Made by a program: the position numbers and the translations under genes
Shown: positions 51,384-60,431 of the stretch, in pieces
Layout of the letters: the number at the start of each line of letters is the position of its first letter
Numbering within the stretch: position 1 is the stretch's first letter
Assembly (NCBI RefSeq): GCF_041053055.1
Contig: NZ_CP163443.1
Location: 3,286,001-3,350,000, forward strand
Source of the DNA: Streptomyces sp. R41
Lineage (GTDB): Bacteria > Actinomycetota > Actinomycetes > Streptomycetales > Streptomycetaceae
DNA length: 64,000 bases
Direction of reading: 5' to 3'
The notes under the pieces: model-generated
The model's input: the letters and a program-made list of their open reading frames with translations, nothing else
Told to the model about the DNA's origin: nothing
The model's database searches: none

Positions 51384-52343
51384 GTGTCGTACGTAGGCCC
51401 TGACTTCGATCCGCCCCAGCCGCGCCGCTCCCGGCGCGGTCCGCTCACCGTCGCCGTCGCCGCGCTCGTGCCGGGCGCACTGGCCGGGTGGCTGGTGTGG
51501 CAGGCGGTGGGCGACGACTCCGGTGACGGGGGTGGGTCCGACAAGGCGGCGCCCCAGTCGTCGTCCTCGGCGCCCGCCTCCCCCACGGACGACAGCAAGC
51601 CGAGTACGTCACCGTCGGCGCCCTCGCCCTCGCCCTCGACGCCCACCGCGTCCCAACCCGCCGGCTCCGGCCCCCTCAAGGGCAAGGTCGTCGTCATCGA
51701 CCCGGGGCACAACCCGGGCAACTTCCAGCACGCCGCCGAGATCAACCGCAAGGTGAACATCGGCACGAACTGGAAGGAGTGCGACACCACGGGCACGTCG
51801 ACCAACGCGGGTTACACGGAAGCCCAGTTCACGCTCGACGTCGCGCGCCGGATGCGGGCGATCCTGCAACAGCAGGGCGCCACGGTGAAGTTCACGCAGG
51901 ACGGTGACCGCTCGTGGGGTCCGTGCGTGGACGAGCGGGCCGAGATCGGTGACAAGGCTCACGCCGACGCGGTCGTCTCGATCCACGCGGACGGCTCGGC
52001 GGCCGGCAACCGCGGCTTCCATGTGATCCTGCCCGCGTCCGTGCACGCGGGCGCCGCCGACACCCGCCCGATCGTCGCCCCGTCCCGCGATCTGGGCGAG
52101 CGCATCGCGGGCCTGTTCGTCCGCGAGACGGGCAGCGCACCCTCCAACTACGTAGGTGACGGCACCGGTCTCGTGGTCCGAAAGGATCTCGGCGGTCTCA
52201 ATCTGTCAACGGTTCCGAAGGTGTTCATCGAGTGCGGCAACATGCGCGATAGCAAGGACGCGGCGTTGCTCACCAGCGGCGCGTGGCGGCAGAAGGCGGC
52301 GCGTGGGATCTCTGAGGGAATCGTGAGTTTCCTGCGCGGGTAG
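51384..52343 (+). CDS. N-acetylmuramoyl-L-alanine amidase (Amidase_3)
   Basis: 319 residues from a GTG. One N-terminal membrane anchor (LTVAVAALVPGALAGWLVW) and a Ser/Pro/Thr-rich linker (50-95) precede the catalytic domain: VVVIDPGHNPGN (zinc His), a Glu in AGYTEAQFTLDVA, VSIHADGSAAG and the final catalytic Glu in VPKVFIECGNMRDSKDA. It cleaves the amide between MurNAc and the peptide stem in peptidoglycan and acts outside the membrane. Confidence 0.93.
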   Translation: MSYVGPDFDPPQPRRSRRGPLTVAVAALVPGALAGWLVWQAVGDDSGDGGGSDKAAPQSSSSAPASPTDDSKPSTSPSAPSPSPSTPTASQPAGSGPLKGKVVVIDPGHNPGNFQHAAEINRKVNIGTNWKECDTTGTSTNAGYTEAQFTLDVARRMRAILQQQGATVKFTQDGDRSWGPCVDERAEIGDKAHADAVVSIHADGSAAGNRGFHVILPASVHAGAADTRPIVAPSRDLGERIAGLFVRETGSAPSNYVGDGTGLVVRKDLGGLNLSTVPKVFIECGNMRDSKDAALLTSGAWRQKAARGISEGIVSFLRG

Positions 52344-52501
52344 CGATCAGGGGGTTGCACCCGGCGTACACCCTGGTCGGACGGGCGATAGTGTCGTCCG
52401 TACGATGAGGGGCCACCCCCGCGCTTCACACCAGGGCCTGATGGCGACATGGTGACAGCGATGCCTCCACCGATGACGAGACGACTGACGAAGGACCTGA
52501 A

Positions 52502-53326
52502 GTGAATATCCGCTCCCTCACTCGAGGCGACGGCGTGGTGATCGGAGCAGCGGTATTGCTGTTCATCGCGTCGTTCCTCAACACGTACGACCCGTCCGGC
52601 AGCAACTCTCTCAATGCCTGGGACAACCTGGGCCTTGTGATGAGCATGTACATCGGTGGCATCGCCGGTGCGGCCCTGATCGTCGTCGCCCGCGCGCTCC
52701 CGCAGCCGCGGAAGGTCATAGGGCTCGACCTCGGCCAGCTCGGGGTGGCCCTGACGCTCTTCGCCCTGTGGACCTCGTTCTGGTCCATCATCGACCCGCT
52801 GGGCGCGTTCAGCGACACCTTCGGCACCTCGGACGTCGGCGCGGGCTCGGGTCTGATCCTCGGTCTGATCGCCGCCCTGGTCCTGGCGGCCGCCGCGATC
52901 GCCACCCCGCTGGTCCCGGCGCTGAACGCCGCCCTGGTCGGCGCCCCCAAGCCCATCGCCCCGCAGCCCTACGGCGCCCAGCCGCAGGGCGGTTACGGCT
53001 ACCCCGGCGCCCAGCAGCCGGGCCAGCCCTACGGCGCCCAGCCGCAGCAGGGGCAGCCGTTCGGCGGTCCCTCGCAGCCCCAGCCGCAGCAGCCGGCCCC
53101 GCAGGCGCAGCAGCCCGCCGCCGCGCAGGACTTCTCGCCGTTCTGGTTCGCCGTGCCGGTGCCGCGGCCGCTGTTCGCGGAGGACGGTTCGCAGGCGCCG
53201 ATCGCCGAGCTGGCGCCGGGCACTTGGTACCTGGCCGTCGAGCAGCGCGGTGCCACCCTGGTCGCGCAGACCCAGGACGGCCGTCGTGGCGTCCTGCAGG
53301 ACACCTCGGGGATCCAGCGCGGCTGA
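52502..53326 (+). CDS. DUF5336-like membrane protein with Q/P/G-rich region
   Basis: 274 residues from a GTG. Four hydrophobic helices (residues 10-145) are followed by a Gln/Pro/Gly/Tyr-rich stretch (QPYGAQPQGGYGYPGAQQPG...) and a C-terminal soluble domain starting FWFAVPVPRPLF and ending TQDGRRGVLQDTSGIQRG. Similar proteins are common in Streptomyces without known function. A 14-bp terminator hairpin follows. Confidence 0.75.
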   Translation: MNIRSLTRGDGVVIGAAVLLFIASFLNTYDPSGSNSLNAWDNLGLVMSMYIGGIAGAALIVVARALPQPRKVIGLDLGQLGVALTLFALWTSFWSIIDPLGAFSDTFGTSDVGAGSGLILGLIAALVLAAAAIATPLVPALNAALVGAPKPIAPQPYGAQPQGGYGYPGAQQPGQPYGAQPQQGQPFGGPSQPQPQQPAPQAQQPAAAQDFSPFWFAVPVPRPLFAEDGSQAPIAELAPGTWYLAVEQRGATLVAQTQDGRRGVLQDTSGIQRG

Positions 53327-53344
53327 CGCCCGCTGCCCGTGCGT

Positions 53345-53376
53345 ACGGCCCCTCACCCTTCCGGGTGGGGGGCCGT
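53345..53376 (+). terminator. Terminator hairpin after the DUF5336-like gene
   Basis: ACGGCCCCTCACCC - TTCC - GGGTGGGGGGCCGT, 14-bp arms with one G-U pair. Confidence 0.8.
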
Positions 53377-53440
53377 TGTCGTACAGTCGCCAGCCAGCGT
53401 ACAGCTGACAGCCCGTCAGACATCGACGCCTGGAGGGGAC

Positions 53441-54451
53441 ATGCGGCTCGGTCTCGCACTCGGCTACTGGGGTCGCGGACCCTCGGCGGACCATGTGCCG
53501 CTCGCCCAGGAGGCGGAACGGCTCGGATACCACTCCGTGTGGACCGCCGAATCCTGGGGCTCGGACGCCTTCACCCCGCTCACCTGGATCGCCGCGCGGA
53601 CGTCCCGGATCCAACTCGGCACGGCCGTCGCGCAGATGGCCGCTCGCTCCCCCACCACCACCGCGATGCACGCGCTCACCCTCGACCACCTCTCGGGCGG
53701 GCGCATGATGCTCGGCCTCGGCCTTTCGGGTCCTCAGGTCGTCGAGGGCTGGTACGGGCGGCCGTTCCCGAAGTCGCCCCTGACGGCGACCAGGGAGTAC
53801 GTGGATGTCGTACGCCAAGTCCTCAGGCGCGAGGCCCCCGTCGAGCTGGACGGGCGCTTCCACTCACACCCGTACCGGGGCGCCGACGGCACCGGCCTCG
53901 GCAAGGCGCTGAAGCCGATCACTCACCCCCTGCGCGCCGAACTGCCCGTCCTGCTGGGCGCCGAGGGCCCGAAGAACATCGCGCAGACGACCAGGATCGC
54001 GGACGGCTGGCTGCCGTTGTACTGGTCGCCGACGCGTCCCCAGGCGTACGAGGCGTCGCTCACCGACCTGCCCGAAGGCTTCCTCGTCGCGCCCATGGCC
54101 CGTGCCCACGTCTGCGACGACCTCGCCGAAGGGCTGCTGCCCGTGAAGGCGATGCTCGGCTTCTACATCGGCGGGATGGGGCACGCGGCGCGGAACTTCC
54201 ACGCCGATCTGATGGCGCGCATGGGCTACGAGGAGGAGGCACGCACGATCCAGCGGCTGTTCCTGGAGGGGCGTCGCGAGGAAGCCGTCCTCGCCGTCCC
54301 GGACTCCTTCGCCGACGAGATCTCGCTCGTCGGACCGCGCGAACGCATCGCCGAGCGGCTGGAGTTGTGGCGCAAGGGCCCGGTGACCGATCTGCTGGTC
54401 CTGTCCCCGGACCCGCACACGCTACGGGTGCTCGCCGAGCTCAACGCCTAG
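53441..54451 (+). CDS. LLM-class F420-dependent oxidoreductase
   Basis: 336 residues from the ATG at 53441 (GGAGGGG upstream). It is a luciferase-like monooxygenase TIM barrel: MRLGLALGYWGRGP, AERLGYHSVWTAESWGSDAF, IQLGTAVAQMAARSP, LDHLSGGRMMLGLGLSGPQVVEGWYG and VPDSFADEISLVGPRERIAERLELW. Closest to F420-dependent actinobacterial enzymes annotated as N5,N10-methylene-H4MPT reductase-like. Many members act on lipids or ketones; the substrate is not predictable. It is convergent with the lipoprotein gene, 4 bp apart. Confidence 0.9.
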   Translation: MRLGLALGYWGRGPSADHVPLAQEAERLGYHSVWTAESWGSDAFTPLTWIAARTSRIQLGTAVAQMAARSPTTTAMHALTLDHLSGGRMMLGLGLSGPQVVEGWYGRPFPKSPLTATREYVDVVRQVLRREAPVELDGRFHSHPYRGADGTGLGKALKPITHPLRAELPVLLGAEGPKNIAQTTRIADGWLPLYWSPTRPQAYEASLTDLPEGFLVAPMARAHVCDDLAEGLLPVKAMLGFYIGGMGHAARNFHADLMARMGYEEEARTIQRLFLEGRREEAVLAVPDSFADEISLVGPRERIAERLELWRKGPVTDLLVLSPDPHTLRVLAELNA

Positions 54452-54455
54452 CCGA

Positions 54456-55016
54456 TCAACCACCGGTGAGCTGCGACGCCGACGGCACCTGATCCTTGAC
54501 CTCGGCGCCCGCGCTCTTGCCGGCGTCCTTCACCTTGTTGATGACGTCGTCGAAGGCGCTCGCGGCGGCGTCGGTCCCGTCGCCCTTGCGCAGCTTGGAG
54601 GGCAGGCCCTTGAGCGCTTCGATGCCCGCGGTGAGCGGGGCGATGGCCTTGGAGAGCGTCGGGTCGCCCTCGGCGTTCTTCGCGGCCGCCTTGAGGCGGT
54701 TGTACGCGAACGTGCCCGCGAGTCCCGCCTTGACCAGGGCGAGCGTGCGCCCCTTCGCGCCCTTCTTGAACTTGCCGGCCTTCCACGGTTTGACGATCCA
54801 CTGGTAGGTGGCTCCGGCCGCGAGCCCCGCGTTCGCCACGAAGCGGGTCTTGGCGAACTTCTGCTTCTCCGCGGAGGTCGTGGGACTGGGAGTGGCTGCC
54901 ACGGCCACGGCGGCGGTGTCCTTCGAGGCGCTGTCACTGCCACAGGCGGTGGCGCCGGCGAGCAGGGCGCAGGACAGGGTGAGCGCCACGATCAGGCGCC
55001 GTATGGGTACGGGCAC
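54456..55016 (-). CDS. Putative lipoprotein
   Basis: 186 residues. MPVPIRRLIVALTLSCALLAGATAC is a lipoprotein signal peptide with lipobox LAGATAC (Cys at about 25). The mature part is Ala/Lys-rich and helical (KFAKTRFVANAGLAAG..., VINKVKDAGKSAGAEVKDQ). No enzyme motif is present, so it is probably a surface-anchored structural protein. Confidence 0.75.
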   Translation of the reverse strand: MPVPIRRLIVALTLSCALLAGATACGSDSASKDTAAVAVAATPSPTTSAEKQKFAKTRFVANAGLAAGATYQWIVKPWKAGKFKKGAKGRTLALVKAGLAGTFAYNRLKAAAKNAEGDPTLSKAIAPLTAGIEALKGLPSKLRKGDGTDAAASAFDDVINKVKDAGKSAGAEVKDQVPSASQLTGG

Positions 55017-55038
55017 GGGGACCTCCGGGAAGGGAACG

Positions 55039-55106
55039 GTTCCCCCTGATCAGGGACAGAGTTCTCCCTGCACAGGGACATGGTTCTCCCTGGACACGGG
55101 AGAACA
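55039..55106. repeat. 22-bp tandem repeat upstream of the lipoprotein gene
   Basis: Units at 55039, 55061 and 55083, each GTTCTCCCTG..CAGGGACA. Each is partly palindromic (CCCTG/CAGGG), so they could be repeated operators for the lipoprotein promoter. Confidence 0.6.
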
Positions 55107-55201
55107 CGGCTCTCCCGGCAGCCTCACCCCGTCCCGGCGACTGCGCCACTTGAGCGAACCCGTTCGGGTTTCACCCACGCTTCGCTGGCTACCCGCCGGG
55201 T

Positions 55202-55495
55202 ATGTCCCCTCGATATCGCAACGGCTCGAATCAGGCGGGGACGGTCATCGCGATCGTCGCGGACGTGATGGCCGTCATCCTCGGTCTGTGGATCCTGATG
55301 TATCTGCTGGACGCCAACCGCGCCAACGACCTGGTGCAGTTCGTCCATGACGCGGCCGCCTGGCTCGCCGGCTGGTCGCGTGACCTGTTCACCTTCGACG
55401 ATGCCTGGGCGCGGGTCGTCGCGGGCTACGGCCTGGCGGCCGTCGTGTACCTCTTCGTGGGCCACGCGATCGCCAACCGTATGCACCGCCACTGA
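55202..55495 (+). CDS. Small membrane protein (97 aa)
   Basis: MSPRYRNGSNQAG followed by a membrane helix (VIAIVADVMAVILGLWILMYLL), an amphipathic segment with WLAGWSRDLFTFDDAWAR, and a second helix (VVAGYGLAAVVYLFVGHAIA). The pattern is conserved in Streptomyces small membrane proteins of unknown role. It ends 25 bp from the convergent terpene-cyclase-fold gene. Confidence 0.75.
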   Translation: MSPRYRNGSNQAGTVIAIVADVMAVILGLWILMYLLDANRANDLVQFVHDAAAWLAGWSRDLFTFDDAWARVVAGYGLAAVVYLFVGHAIANRMHRH

Positions 55496-55520
55496 GCCTC
55501 CGGGAAAGTCCGGAACGTCA

Positions 55521-56591
55521 CTACGCGCAGCAGTCGGGGTCCAGGCCCCACGGGAGGCGTTCGCCGCCGAAGACCGCGCAGGTGGGCTCGTCGCCGCCCA
55601 GCGCGGCGACGGCCAGCAGGAGTGAACCCGCGGTCCAGGCGGTGAGTTCCTCGGGCCAGATGGCCTGGTCCTCGAAGACGTAGCCCGTCCAGTACAGACC
55701 GGTCTTCGGGTCGCGCAGGTGCTGGATGGACTGGAGGATCTCCAGGGCGCGGTCGGACTCGCCCACCGCCCACAGGGCGAGGGCGAGTTCGGCCGATTCG
55801 CCGCCGGTCACCCACGGATTGGGGACCACACAGCGGACGCCGAACCGGGGGACCACGAAGCGGTCCCAGCCCTCCTCGATACGGGACTTGGCCTCGGCGC
55901 CCGTCAACGCGCCGCCGAGCACCGGGTAGTACCAGTCCATCGAGTAGCGGTCCTTGTCGAGGAACCGCTCGGGGTGGAGCCGGATCGCGTGCCGCAGCGC
56001 GCCGACCGCCAACTCCCAGTCGGGCTGCGGCTCTTCCCGCTGTTCGGCGATGGCGAGCGCACAGCGCAGCGCGTGGTGGATCGACGAACTCCCGGTCAGC
56101 AGCGCGTCGTTCACCGCCGTACCGTCGTCCTCACGCTTCCAGCCGATCTGCCCGCCGGGCTGCTGGAGCCCGAGCACGAACTCCACGGCCGCGTAGACGG
56201 CCGGCCACATACGGTCCAGGAACGTGTCGTCACCGGTCGCCAGGTAGTGGTGCCAGGCGCCGACGGCGATGTACGCGCAGAAGTTCGTCTCGCGGCCGCG
56301 GTCGGTGACCTCCTCGAAGTCCCCGTCGGCGTACGCCGCGTACCAGGAACCGTCCGTGTTCTGGTGCCTGACCAGCCACTCGTACGCACGCTCCGCCGCC
56401 TCGTGCTCCCCCGCCGCGTCGAGCGCCATGGCCGCCTCGGTGTGGTCCCACGGGTCGAGGTGGTGCCCACGGAACCACGGTATGGCGCCGTCCGGGCGCT
56501 GCACCCCGAGGAGCCCGCGCACCGTGGCGGCAGCCTGCTCGGCGGTGAGGACCCCGGGCAGGACGAGGTGTTCTGTCCGGGGGGTGGTCAC
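55521..56591 (-). CDS. Prenyltransferase/squalene-cyclase-like alpha-barrel protein
   Basis: 356 residues from a GTG overlapping the methyltransferase stop (GTGA). It has repeated alpha/alpha-barrel segments with QW-like motifs: LLGVQRPDGAIPWF, WLVRHQNTDGSWYAAYADG, VLGLQQPGGQIGWKREDDG. The catalytic DxDD of cyclases is not evident, so it may bind or process a polyprenol- or glycan-linked substrate without cyclising it. It is the last gene of a trio with GT4 and methyltransferase, under a KstR-type operator. Confidence 0.8.
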   Translation of the reverse strand: MTTPRTEHLVLPGVLTAEQAAATVRGLLGVQRPDGAIPWFRGHHLDPWDHTEAAMALDAAGEHEAAERAYEWLVRHQNTDGSWYAAYADGDFEEVTDRGRETNFCAYIAVGAWHHYLATGDDTFLDRMWPAVYAAVEFVLGLQQPGGQIGWKREDDGTAVNDALLTGSSSIHHALRCALAIAEQREEPQPDWELAVGALRHAIRLHPERFLDKDRYSMDWYYPVLGGALTGAEAKSRIEEGWDRFVVPRFGVRCVVPNPWVTGGESAELALALWAVGESDRALEILQSIQHLRDPKTGLYWTGYVFEDQAIWPEELTAWTAGSLLLAVAALGGDEPTCAVFGGERLPWGLDPDCCA

Positions 56592-57322
56592 TTGGCTTCC
56601 ACCAGGGGGAGGTGGGGCTTGGTCGCGTACGCCACGAAGCTCTTGCCGATCAGCGGGTTCAGCGCCTGCTCGGCGACCCGCGTGGCCAGGGGTTTCTTCA
56701 TGATGTCCCAGACCAGAAGCTTGTGGTACGCCCGCACGGGCAGCGCCTTGTCGTTGTCGACGCCGAACGCGCACTTCAGCCACCAGTACGGGGAATGGAG
56801 GGCGTGCGCGTGGTGGGTGCCGTAGGGCTTGAGGCCGGCCTCGCGGATCTTCGCCAGCAGTTCGTCCGCCTTGTAGATGCGGATGTGGCCGCCCTCGACC
56901 TCGTGGTACGCGTCGGACAGCGTCCAGCAGACCTTCTCGGGGCCATAGCGCGGAACGGTGATCGCGATGCGGCCGCCCGGCTTCAGCACGCGGACCATCT
57001 CCGCGAGGACGCCCTTGTCGTCCGGGATGTGCTCCATGACCTCGGAGATGATCACGACGTCGAAGGACTCGTCGGGGAAGGGCAGCGCCAGGGCATCGCC
57101 CTCCATCGCCGTCGCGGTGGCCCCGGCGGGCGCCTCGCCCGCCTCCTTCATCGCCGCGAACCACTTGGCGACCTCGCGGATCTCCTCGCCGTTCTGGTCA
57201 AGGGCGACGACCTGCGCTCCCCGCCGATAGCACTCGAACGCGTGCCGGCCGGCACCACAGCCGAGGTCCAGGACGCGGTCCCCCGGGGCGAGCGGGAACC
57301 GGGAGAAGTCGACGGTCAGCAC
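56588..57322 (-). CDS. SAM-dependent methyltransferase (Methyltransf_11 type)
   Basis: 244 residues. VLDLGCGAGRHAFECYRRG (motif I), VVALDQNG, FDVVIISEVMEHIPDDKGVLAEMVRVLKPGG are clear; the C-terminal half (YWWLKCAFGVDN...KLLVWDIMKKPLATRVAEQALNPLIGKSF) is a lipid- or glycan-type extension. It overlaps the glycosyltransferase gene by 7 bp and the cyclase-fold gene by 4 bp. The trio is evidently one pathway. Confidence 0.88.
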   Translation of the reverse strand: MLTVDFSRFPLAPGDRVLDLGCGAGRHAFECYRRGAQVVALDQNGEEIREVAKWFAAMKEAGEAPAGATATAMEGDALALPFPDESFDVVIISEVMEHIPDDKGVLAEMVRVLKPGGRIAITVPRYGPEKVCWTLSDAYHEVEGGHIRIYKADELLAKIREAGLKPYGTHHAHALHSPYWWLKCAFGVDNDKALPVRAYHKLLVWDIMKKPLATRVAEQALNPLIGKSFVAYATKPHLPLVEAK

Positions 57323-58791
57323 GTGGCCCTGCTTTCGCGGTTGGCTACAACTAGTTCTTCGGGGGCGTCCGGGGCGGGGGCTTCGGCCCCCTTGATGGCC
57401 GCGGAGCGGTCGGGAGGCGTGGGTGCGGAGCGGTTACCTGCCGTGGAGCGGCGGAAGTCGTCGCCCGCGGAGCGGCGGGCAGCCGCGCCGGCGGAGCCGG
57501 CCATTGCCTCGCGGTACTGGGCCACCGTGCCCTCGGCGGCTCGGGCCCAGGTGAAGCGCTCCAGTACCCGCTCACGGCCGGCGACGCCGAGACGTACCCG
57601 CAGCTCCGGGTCGCCGAGCAGCCGGCTCAGACCCGCGGCCAGTGCGCCCGAGTCGCCGGGCGGCACCGCGAGGCAGGTCTCGCCGTCGGGCCCCGCGACC
57701 TCCGGGATCGCCCCGCCGGTCGTGGCCACCAGCGGTGTGCCGGTCGCCATGGCCTCCGCCGCCGGGAGGGAGAAGCCCTCGTACAGCGACGGCACGCAGG
57801 CGACCTCCGCCGAGCGCACCAGGTCGACCAGTTCCGCGTCGGAGATCCCCTTGACGAACTCGACGGCGCCTTCGAGTCCGTACCGCTCGATGGCCTGGGC
57901 GACGGGTCCGTCCTCGGCGCGCTTGCCGACGACGACGAGGTGGGCGCCGGGGTGCTCGGTGCGCACCTTCGCGAGCGCCTCGACGAGGAAGACCAGGCCC
58001 TTGAGCGGCACGTCCGCGCTGGACGTCGTCACGATGCGGCCCGGCACCTGCCGTACCGCCGGATCCGGCGAGAAAAGGTCGGTGTCCGCACCGATGTGCA
58101 CGACGTGGATACGGTCCTGAGCCACACCCAGGTGATCGACGATCTCCTGGCGTGACGTACCGGAGACGGTGAGCACGGACGGCAGGCGGCGCGCGACGCG
58201 CTTCTGCATGCGCGTGAAGGAGTACCAGCGGCGTACGGACGCGCGGCGCTGCCAGCCCTCGGCGGCGTCCAGCTCCAGCTGCCGGTCGACGGTGATGGGG
58301 TGGTGGATGGTGGTCACCAGCGGCGCGCCCACGTCACCCAACAGGCCGTACCCGAGGGTCTGGTTGTCGTGCACGACGTCGAACTCGCCGCGGCGGGCAC
58401 GCAGATGGCGCCGGGCGCGCAGCGAGAAGGTCAGCGGCTCGGGAAAGCCCCCGGTCCACATCGTGCCCACCTCGAGCGCGTCCACCCAGTCCCGGAACTC
58501 CTGGCGCTTCGGGGTGCGAAAGGGGTCGGGCTGGCGGTACAGGTCGAGGCTGGGCAGCTCGGTGAGGCTCAGCTCGGGGAGGCCTTCGTCCAGCACGGGA
58601 TAGGGCTGGGAGCCGATGACCTCGACCCGGTGGCCGAGGCGGGCGAGCTCGCGCGAGAGGTGCCGTACGTAGACGCCCTGGCCGCCGCAGAACGGGTTTC
58701 CCTTGTACGTGAGGAGCGCGATGCGCAGAGGTCGGTCCCCGTCGGCAGCCGCGCCCTCCCCGGGGCCCGCCTCCATGGCCTCAGCGGTCAC
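57316..58791 (-). CDS. Family 4 glycosyltransferase
   Basis: 491 residues. GT-B fold: LRIALLTYKGNPFCGGQGVYVRHLSRELARLGHRVEVI at the N-terminus, VVTTSSADVPLKGLVFLVEALA in the second domain, and the donor-site motif PSLYEGFSLPAAEAMATGTPLVATTGGAIPE with the E-x7-E arrangement. It transfers a sugar from a nucleotide donor. The C-terminal ~60 residues (ARRSAGDDFRRSTAGNRSA...) are low-complexity. It is the first gene of the KstR-type operon, so the sugar is probably added to a lipid or sterol-derived acceptor (inference). Confidence 0.9.
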   Translation of the reverse strand: MTAEAMEAGPGEGAAADGDRPLRIALLTYKGNPFCGGQGVYVRHLSRELARLGHRVEVIGSQPYPVLDEGLPELSLTELPSLDLYRQPDPFRTPKRQEFRDWVDALEVGTMWTGGFPEPLTFSLRARRHLRARRGEFDVVHDNQTLGYGLLGDVGAPLVTTIHHPITVDRQLELDAAEGWQRRASVRRWYSFTRMQKRVARRLPSVLTVSGTSRQEIVDHLGVAQDRIHVVHIGADTDLFSPDPAVRQVPGRIVTTSSADVPLKGLVFLVEALAKVRTEHPGAHLVVVGKRAEDGPVAQAIERYGLEGAVEFVKGISDAELVDLVRSAEVACVPSLYEGFSLPAAEAMATGTPLVATTGGAIPEVAGPDGETCLAVPPGDSGALAAGLSRLLGDPELRVRLGVAGRERVLERFTWARAAEGTVAQYREAMAGSAGAAARRSAGDDFRRSTAGNRSAPTPPDRSAAIKGAEAPAPDAPEELVVANRESRATC

Positions 58792-58845
58792 TTACGGCCC
58801 CCTTCTCCCTGCACTTTCCCGCGAGATTACGCCGGGACGCTAATC

Positions 58846-58859
58846 TAGAACAAGTTTCA
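58846..58859. promoter_or_regulatory. KstR-type operator, glycosyltransferase operon / kstR-like gene
   Basis: TAGAACAAGTTTCA, all fixed KstR positions matched, 55 bp from the glycosyltransferase start and 208 bp from the divergent TetR gene. It may serve both. Confidence 0.75.
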
Positions 58860-59066
58860 GACTTGATCGTTCAAGGAGCACTGAATCTACCGGCAGGTAG
58901 CGCCGCTGTGAGCGGTGGATCAGGTGATTCACGCCACGACGGAATGGCGGGGTCCGATGATTCGCGATAGGGGTCTTCCCTGCTCGAGCGAGGCCGAGAG
59001 CTTGGGGAAAGCCGGAAGCCCTGCCATGCTGACTCGTCGCTCCCTCTGATGTCACGGAACGGACCC

Positions 59067-59750
59067 ATGCCTGCGGAAGCCAAGGCGGACTCGAAGAACG
59101 CGCGGTCGGCGTCGCAGCCGTCCACGCCCCTCTCCACGCACTCCTCCACCCCGCACCCCGCCACTCCCCCGCTCACCGAGCGGCAGGAGGCACGCCGCCG
59201 CCGGATCCTGCGCGCGAGCGCGCAGTTGGCCAGCCGGGGCGGCTTCGACGCCGTGCAGATGCGCGAGGTCGCGGAGTCGTCGCAGGTCGCCCTGGGCACG
59301 CTGTACCGCTACTTCCCTTCGAAGGTCCATCTGCTGGTCGCCACGATGCAGGACCAGCTGGAGCACATGCACGGCACTCTGCGTAAGAAGCCGCCGGCCG
59401 GGGACACGGCGGCGGAGCGGGTGGCGGAGACCCTGATGCGGGCGTTCCGCGCCCTGCAGCGGGAGCCGCATCTCGCCGACGCCATGGTCCGCGCGCTCAC
59501 CTTCGCGGACCGCAGCGTCAGCCCCGAGGTCGACCAGGTCTCCCGGCAGACCACGGTGATCATCCTCGACGCCATGGGCCTCGACGATCCCACCCCCGCC
59601 CAGCTCTCCGCCGTCCGCGTCATCGAGCACACCTGGCACTCGGCCCTGATCACCTGGCTCTCCGGCCGGGCCTCGATCGCTCAGGTCAAGATCGACATCG
59701 AGACGGTGTGCCGCCTGATCGACCTGACGGACCCGGGCGCACAGGACTAG
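59067..59750 (+). CDS. kstR: KstR-like TetR family repressor
   Basis: 227 residues from the ATG at 59067 (an in-frame ATG at 59049 is the alternative). After a disordered Ser/Thr/Pro N-terminus, the HTH reads RILRASAQLASRGGFDAVQMREVAESSQVALGTLYRYFPSKVHLLVATM, very close to M. tuberculosis KstR (GGYEAVQMRAVADRADVAVGTLYRYFPSKVHLLVSAL, from memory). The C-terminal part also matches (MVRALTFADRSVSPEVDQV). KstR represses lipid and sterol degradation genes and is released by acyl-CoA-type ligands. Three exact and one near-exact operators in the window support the assignment. Confidence 0.85.
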   Translation: MPAEAKADSKNARSASQPSTPLSTHSSTPHPATPPLTERQEARRRRILRASAQLASRGGFDAVQMREVAESSQVALGTLYRYFPSKVHLLVATMQDQLEHMHGTLRKKPPAGDTAAERVAETLMRAFRALQREPHLADAMVRALTFADRSVSPEVDQVSRQTTVIILDAMGLDDPTPAQLSAVRVIEHTWHSALITWLSGRASIAQVKIDIETVCRLIDLTDPGAQD

Positions 59751-59847
59751 GGCTGCTGTGAAGGCCGGGCTTGGTTGCAGGTGATCACGCGCTGAAGGAC
59801 GCGGTGACAACGAACAACCAGTGGTCCGGGCTTGAGCCGGATGTCCC

Positions 59848-60423
59848 CTAGCGGGGGACGAAGCGGTCGACCAGAAGCGTGAGGCGGTCGGCGACCCGGT
59901 CGGCGGGCAGGCGTCGGGCACGGGTGAGGGTGACCAGTCCGTGCAGTGCGGCCCAGAACGTCTCGACGAACAACCCCGGGTCGTCCGGGTGCGCGTGGTC
60001 GACAAGTGGGTCAAGGAGGGCCTGGAACGCCGCGCGGAGCGGGGCGGGCGTGGTCTCCTCGGCGAAGGGGAGGCCGTTGTCGAGGCTGAACATCGCGTCA
60101 TACAGGGCTGGATTGCGCGCGGCGAAGTCGGTGTAGGCCCGGGCCAGTGCCGCCACCGCCTCCCGGCCGGCGGTCCCTTCGGGCACCGCGGCGCGCAGCG
60201 CGGTCGTCAGCTCGGCGAACCCCTCCAGCGCGACCGCTCCCACGATCTCGCTCTTGCCCCGGAAGTGGCTGTAGAGCACGGGCTGGCTGTACTCGATCTG
60301 CTCGGCGAGGCGGCGCGTGGTGAGGGCCTCCCATCCGTGGGTCTCGGCGATTTCGCGGGCTGTGGCGACGATCAGCCTGTGGCGGTTGGCCCGCTCGCGT
60401 TCTTTGCGTTCACGTACCGACAT
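59848..60423 (-). CDS. TetR/AcrR family regulator
   Basis: 191 residues. The HTH is RLIVATAREIAETHGWEALTTRRLAEQIEYSQPVLYSHFRGKSEIVGAV, and the C-terminal domain has the WHG-type FVETFWAALHGLVTLTRARRL. It is divergent from the DUF1772 gene, with two palindromic CTAGC-N3-GCTAG sites in the 93-bp shared region, so it most likely represses both itself and DUF1772. Confidence 0.92.
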   Translation of the reverse strand: MSVRERKERERANRHRLIVATAREIAETHGWEALTTRRLAEQIEYSQPVLYSHFRGKSEIVGAVALEGFAELTTALRAAVPEGTAGREAVAALARAYTDFAARNPALYDAMFSLDNGLPFAEETTPAPLRAAFQALLDPLVDHAHPDDPGLFVETFWAALHGLVTLTRARRLPADRVADRLTLLVDRFVPR

Positions 60424-60431
60424 GCCTGAAT

